7,555 bases of DNA from Deltaproteobacteria bacterium. Lineage in GTDB: Bacteria; Myxococcota_A; UBA796; UBA9615. Numbering within the stretch: position 1 is the first letter of the stretch; every line of letters starts with the position of its first letter. A program made the position numbers and the translations under genes. Under the pieces are notes generated by a model. The model made no database searches. It saw only the letters and a program-made list of their open reading frames with translations, and was not told where the DNA came from. Of this stretch, positions 4,882 to 7,555 are shown one piece after another. The stretch spans positions 1 through 7,555 of the forward strand of contig JAJDAI010000991.1 in assembly GCA_029261955.1 (NCBI GenBank). The letters run 5' to 3'.

Positions 4882-7555
4882 ATGATGAAGGCGCTCGCCC
4901 GGTTCTCGATCCACAACTCCGTCCTCGTGCACATGCTCATCGCAGGGCTGCTGCTCGTCGGGACCTGGAGCCTGACCCAGCTCCCGCGCGAGTTGATGTC
5001 GGAAATTTCCTTCAACTGGGTCTTCGTCCGGGTGGACTGGCCCAACGCGGCCCCGCAGGAGATCGAGCAGCAGCTGGCGGTGCCCATCGAGGAGGCGCTG
5101 GACAAGGTCGACGGCATCAGCAGCGTCAGCACGCGCGCCAAGGAGGGCTACGTCTTCCACTCGGTGAAGTTCGAGCAGATCTCCGACGACGACTTCGACA
5201 CCTACTTCCAGCAGCTCAAGGACGAGGTCGGCGCCGTGCGCCTGCCCGACGAGACCGAGGACCCCGTCTTCGTCGCCTTCAGCTCGCAGGACTTCGTGCC
5301 CATGGTGTCCGTGGTCATCCACGGCGGCCTCGAGAAGGCCGAGCTCTTCGACCTGGCCGACCGGGTCGAGGACGACGTCGCGGCCATCGACGGCATCGGC
5401 AAGATCGAGGTCGGCGGCACGCAGGAGCGCCAGGTCTGGGTCGAGGTGGATCCCGACGCCCTCGCCGCGCACGGCCTCTCCCTGCTCCAGCTCAGCAACG
5501 CGCTGCGCGGCGCGAACCAGAACGTGCCCGGCGGCGTGCTCTCGGTGGGGCCGTCCGAGTACCTGCTGCGCACCGTCTCCGCCTTCGACACCATCGACGA
5601 CATCGGCAACGTCGTGGTCTCCACCGGGCAACAGGGCGGGCTGGTGCGCCTGCTCGACGTGGCCCGCGTCGAGGACACCTGGGAGAAGCCGACCGTGCTC
5701 TCCCGCTTCCAGGGCGAGCCCTCGGTCAGCCTGTCGATCAGCAAGAAGGCCGGCGGCAACTCGCTCGAGCTGATCCGCCAGATCCGCGAGGTCACCGACG
5801 GCTACAACGCCCAACTGGGCGACCGCGCGAAGGTGTCCATCAGCGGCGACACCTCGGTCCAGATCGGCAACATGCTGAGCGATCTGCAGGCCAACGCGCT
5901 GTTCGGGATGATCCTCGTCGTCCTGGTGCTCTGGCTCTTCCTGGGCCTGCGCAACGCCCTGCTGACGGCCCTGGGCATCCCCCTCGCGTTCCTCGCCACC
6001 TTCATCTTCATGCACTTCGCGGGGGCGACGCTCAACGGCAACAGCCTCTTCGGGCTGGTGCTCGTGCTCGGGATCATCGTCGACGACGCGATCGTGCTCG
6101 TGGAGAACACGGCCCGCCACAAGGGCATGGGCAAGAAGCGCTTCGACGCGGTGGTCGACGGCGTCGCCGAGGTCGCCCTGCCCGTGCTCGCGGCCATCGC
6201 GACCACCGTCGCGGCCTTCCTGCCGCTCATGCTCATGCCGGGCATCCTCGGCAAGTTCATGCGGGTCATCCCGGTGGTGGTCTCCATGGCCCTCATCGCC
6301 TCGCTGGTCGAGGCGCTCATCTCCCTGCCCTGCCACATCTACGAGTGGGGCGAGCAGGACGTCGAGAAGCTCGAGAAGCGCGCGTCCTGGTTCAACCGGA
6401 TCGTCGGGCCCTACACCCGCATGCTGACCTGGCTGGTCACCGCGGGCGTGCCGAGGCCGCACAAGCTGGCCGGGCTGCAGCGCTTCATCGCGCGCGCCCT
6501 GGGCTGGGCCTTCGGCGGGCTGCCGACCGTGGTGGGCGCGATCGTGATCGGCGGCGGCATCGGCTTTGCGCTCGCTGGCGGGGATCAGGAGTTCGGCAAG
6601 GTGCTCGCCCTGAAGGGCGCGGCGGTCGGCCTGCTGGTCATGGCGGCGCTGGTCCTGATCGGCTCGGGGATTCTGCGCCGGGACCTGCTGGGCAACCACG
6701 GGCTCCAGATCGCCAACCTGGCCGGCCTGGGCGCGACCTTCCTGCTCTTCTTCCTGCTGGTGCCCGCCCTGCTCTACGCGATCTTCGGGCCCATCGGGGC
6801 CGCGGTCGGCGTCGTCGGACCGGTGGTGATCGGGGTGATCTTCCTCAGCCTGCTCACCTCGCGAGGCGGCCTGTCGGTGGTGCTGCGCGAGGGCTGGTTC
6901 CGCATGCGCCACCTGCGCTGGACCGTCTTCGCGGCGGTCTACCTCGGCATGATCCCCCTGGCCGCAGCCATCGGCAGCACGGTGGACCTCGACCTCTTCG
7001 GCGGGGACGAGATCCCGCAGGTCTTCGTGCGGGCCCGCCTGCCGGAGGGCTCCTCGCTCCAGGAGTGCCACCGCGTCATGCTCGAGTTGGAGCGGCTCGC
7101 CGGCGAGTCCGTGCCCGACGGCGAGATCCTGAGCATCACGACCAACGCCGGTCTGCTGATGACCGACGCCGAGTGGTTCATCAAGAGCAACGTCGGCCAG
7201 CTCATCGTGGACCTGGTGCAGCCGGGTGAGCGCGAGCGGCCCATCGAGGCGATCGTGGCCGACCTGCGGAGCGCCCTCGTGGCCGTGCCGGGGCCCGACT
7301 CCCTCGAGATCGTCGCGACCAACAGCGGACCGCCCGCCGGCGCGGACGTCGAGCTCAAGGTGCAGGGCGACGAGTACGTCCGGCTGCTGGAGCTGGTGGA
7401 GGTCGCCCGGATCGAGATGGCCAAGGTCGAGGGCGTCACGGACATCCGCGACGACTGGGTGCTCGGCAAGACCGAGCTGCGGGTGCGCGTGGACGGGCAG
7501 GAGGCGGCGCTGCTCGGCGTCTCCGAGGCCGACATCGGGCTCTCGCTGCGGGCCG
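4882..7555 (+). CDS. RND-family efflux pump permease with extra membrane segment, 3'-truncated by window edge
   Basis: Inner-membrane proton-driven pump of the AcrB/HAE1 type; 891 residues are visible and the frame is open at the right edge. Start is ATG 4882 or the adjacent ATG 4885. Seen: TM1 about 10-31; first periplasmic porter region about 34-330 (WPNAAPQEIEQQL, PIEEALDKVDGISSV); TM2 about 338-356; TM3 with LRNALLTALGIPLAF (356-370); TM4 with GIIVDDAIVLVEN, where D401 and D402 match the AcrB proton-relay aspartates D407/D408; TM5 with PVLAAIATTVAAFLPL; TM6 about 462-484; TM7 about 680-700; second porter region from about 709. The proton-relay Lys of TM10 lies beyond the window. Odd: TM6 and TM7 are about 195 residues apart where AcrB has about 45, and the extra part holds four hydrophobic helices (see the separate entry). 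It pairs with the adaptor gene 4 bp upstream. Substrate (drug, lipid or other) cannot be told; conserved relay residues suggest an active pump. Confidence 0.93.
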   Translation, partial: MMKALARFSIHNSVLVHMLIAGLLLVGTWSLTQLPRELMSEISFNWVFVRVDWPNAAPQEIEQQLAVPIEEALDKVDGISSVSTRAKEGYVFHSVKFEQISDDDFDTYFQQLKDEVGAVRLPDETEDPVFVAFSSQDFVPMVSVVIHGGLEKAELFDLADRVEDDVAAIDGIGKIEVGGTQERQVWVEVDPDALAAHGLSLLQLSNALRGANQNVPGGVLSVGPSEYLLRTVSAFDTIDDIGNVVVSTGQQGGLVRLLDVARVEDTWEKPTVLSRFQGEPSVSLSISKKAGGNSLELIRQIREVTDGYNAQLGDRAKVSISGDTSVQIGNMLSDLQANALFGMILVVLVLWLFLGLRNALLTALGIPLAFLATFIFMHFAGATLNGNSLFGLVLVLGIIVDDAIVLVENTARHKGMGKKRFDAVVDGVAEVALPVLAAIATTVAAFLPLMLMPGILGKFMRVIPVVVSMALIASLVEALISLPCHIYEWGEQDVEKLEKRASWFNRIVGPYTRMLTWLVTAGVPRPHKLAGLQRFIARALGWAFGGLPTVVGAIVIGGGIGFALAGGDQEFGKVLALKGAAVGLLVMAALVLIGSGILRRDLLGNHGLQIANLAGLGATFLLFFLLVPALLYAIFGPIGAAVGVVGPVVIGVIFLSLLTSRGGLSVVLREGWFRMRHLRWTVFAAVYLGMIPLAAAIGSTVDLDLFGGDEIPQVFVRARLPEGSSLQECHRVMLELERLAGESVPDGEILSITTNAGLLMTDAEWFIKSNVGQLIVDLVQPGERERPIEAIVADLRSALVAVPGPDSLEIVATNSGPPAGADVELKVQGDEYVRLLELVEVARIEMAKVEGVTDIRDDWVLGKTELRVRVDGQEAALLGVSEADIGLSLRA
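6439..6894 (+). other. Four-helix membrane insertion inside the RND pump, between TM6 and TM7
   Basis: Residues about 520-671 of the pump. In ordinary RND pumps a short amphipathic helix after TM6 (here YTRMLTWLV, 511-519) leads straight into TM7 (here RMRHLRWTVFAAVYL, 674-688). Between them sit an amphipathic piece (528-541), then hydrophobic spans at about 543-566, 576-598, 608-635 and 638-659. Intervening loops fit the positive-inside rule: RPHK...QRFIAR before, RRD after span 2 and R661/R669 plus RMRHLR after span 4 are cytoplasmic, while GGDQEFGK and the short FGPIG loops are periplasmic. An even number of spans keeps the rest of the pump in its normal orientation. I do not recognise the insert as a known domain. 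Boundaries are approximate and judged by eye. Confidence 0.75.

Noticed and set aside
2871..5141. 756-codon open frame on the - strand
   Set aside because: It runs antisense across the adaptor and start of the pump and through the hydroxylase in another frame. Its composition (His/Asp/Gly/Ala/Arg-rich low complexity) is the typical shadow of GC-rich coding DNA, and the genes on these bases have clear domains.
6439..6894. Pump insert as a frameshift, gene fusion error or assembly chimera
   Set aside because: The frame stays open with the same GC-rich codon style on both sides, and the helices obey the positive-inside rule, so a genuine insertion is more likely. A chimera can only be fully excluded with reads or homologues.
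4867..7071. 734-codon open frame on the - strand
   Set aside because: Antisense to the RND pump, whose motifs are unmistakable. The predicted protein is His/Asp/Glu/Gln-rich with no domain, consistent with a codon-bias shadow.

Overview
The window is very GC-rich bacterial DNA, densely coded on both strands. An outer-membrane-type protein, an exporter-type lipoprotein and an RND pump indicate a Gram-negative envelope. The GC content, the DUF5916-type protein and the long runs without antisense stops would suit Myxococcota, Gemmatimonadota or a similar lineage. The sequence alone does not fix the phylum.

Layout, left to right. (1) The 3' part of a DUF5916-family, probably barrel-forming outer-membrane protein runs off the left edge (+, ends 1622). 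(2) Nine bases later, tail-to-tail, lies a small VOC/glyoxalase-fold protein (-, 1632-2030). (3) Divergent from it is a 228-aa protein of unknown function with a Pro-rich linker and a membrane helix at its extreme C-terminus (+, 2099-2785). (4) Tail-to-tail with that and with zero bases between the stop codons is a membrane fatty acid hydroxylase / sterol desaturase family protein (-, 2786-3658). (5) A 121-bp divergent spacer follows. (6) Next is an operon of a periplasmic adaptor lipoprotein (+, 3780-4877) and an RND inner-membrane pump (+, 4882 to beyond the right edge). No RNA gene, insertion sequence, CRISPR array or origin was seen, and no gene-free stretch exceeds 121 bp.

Only the adaptor and pump are clearly partners: the adaptor's stop codon lies inside the pump's ribosome-binding site. 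They would form two parts of a tripartite exporter; no TolC-like outer-membrane factor is in view. The other genes are single transcription units in alternating orientation with no demonstrable shared pathway.

The most unusual feature is in the pump. Between canonical TM6 and TM7 it carries about 150 extra residues with four predicted hydrophobic helices, in an uninterrupted reading frame and obeying the positive-inside rule. Secondary points are a cluster of palindromes at the abutting stop codons of genes 3 and 4, paired direct repeats over the hydroxylase ribosome-binding site, a dyad in the 2031-2098 spacer, and a Gln where VOC enzymes usually have a metal-binding Glu.
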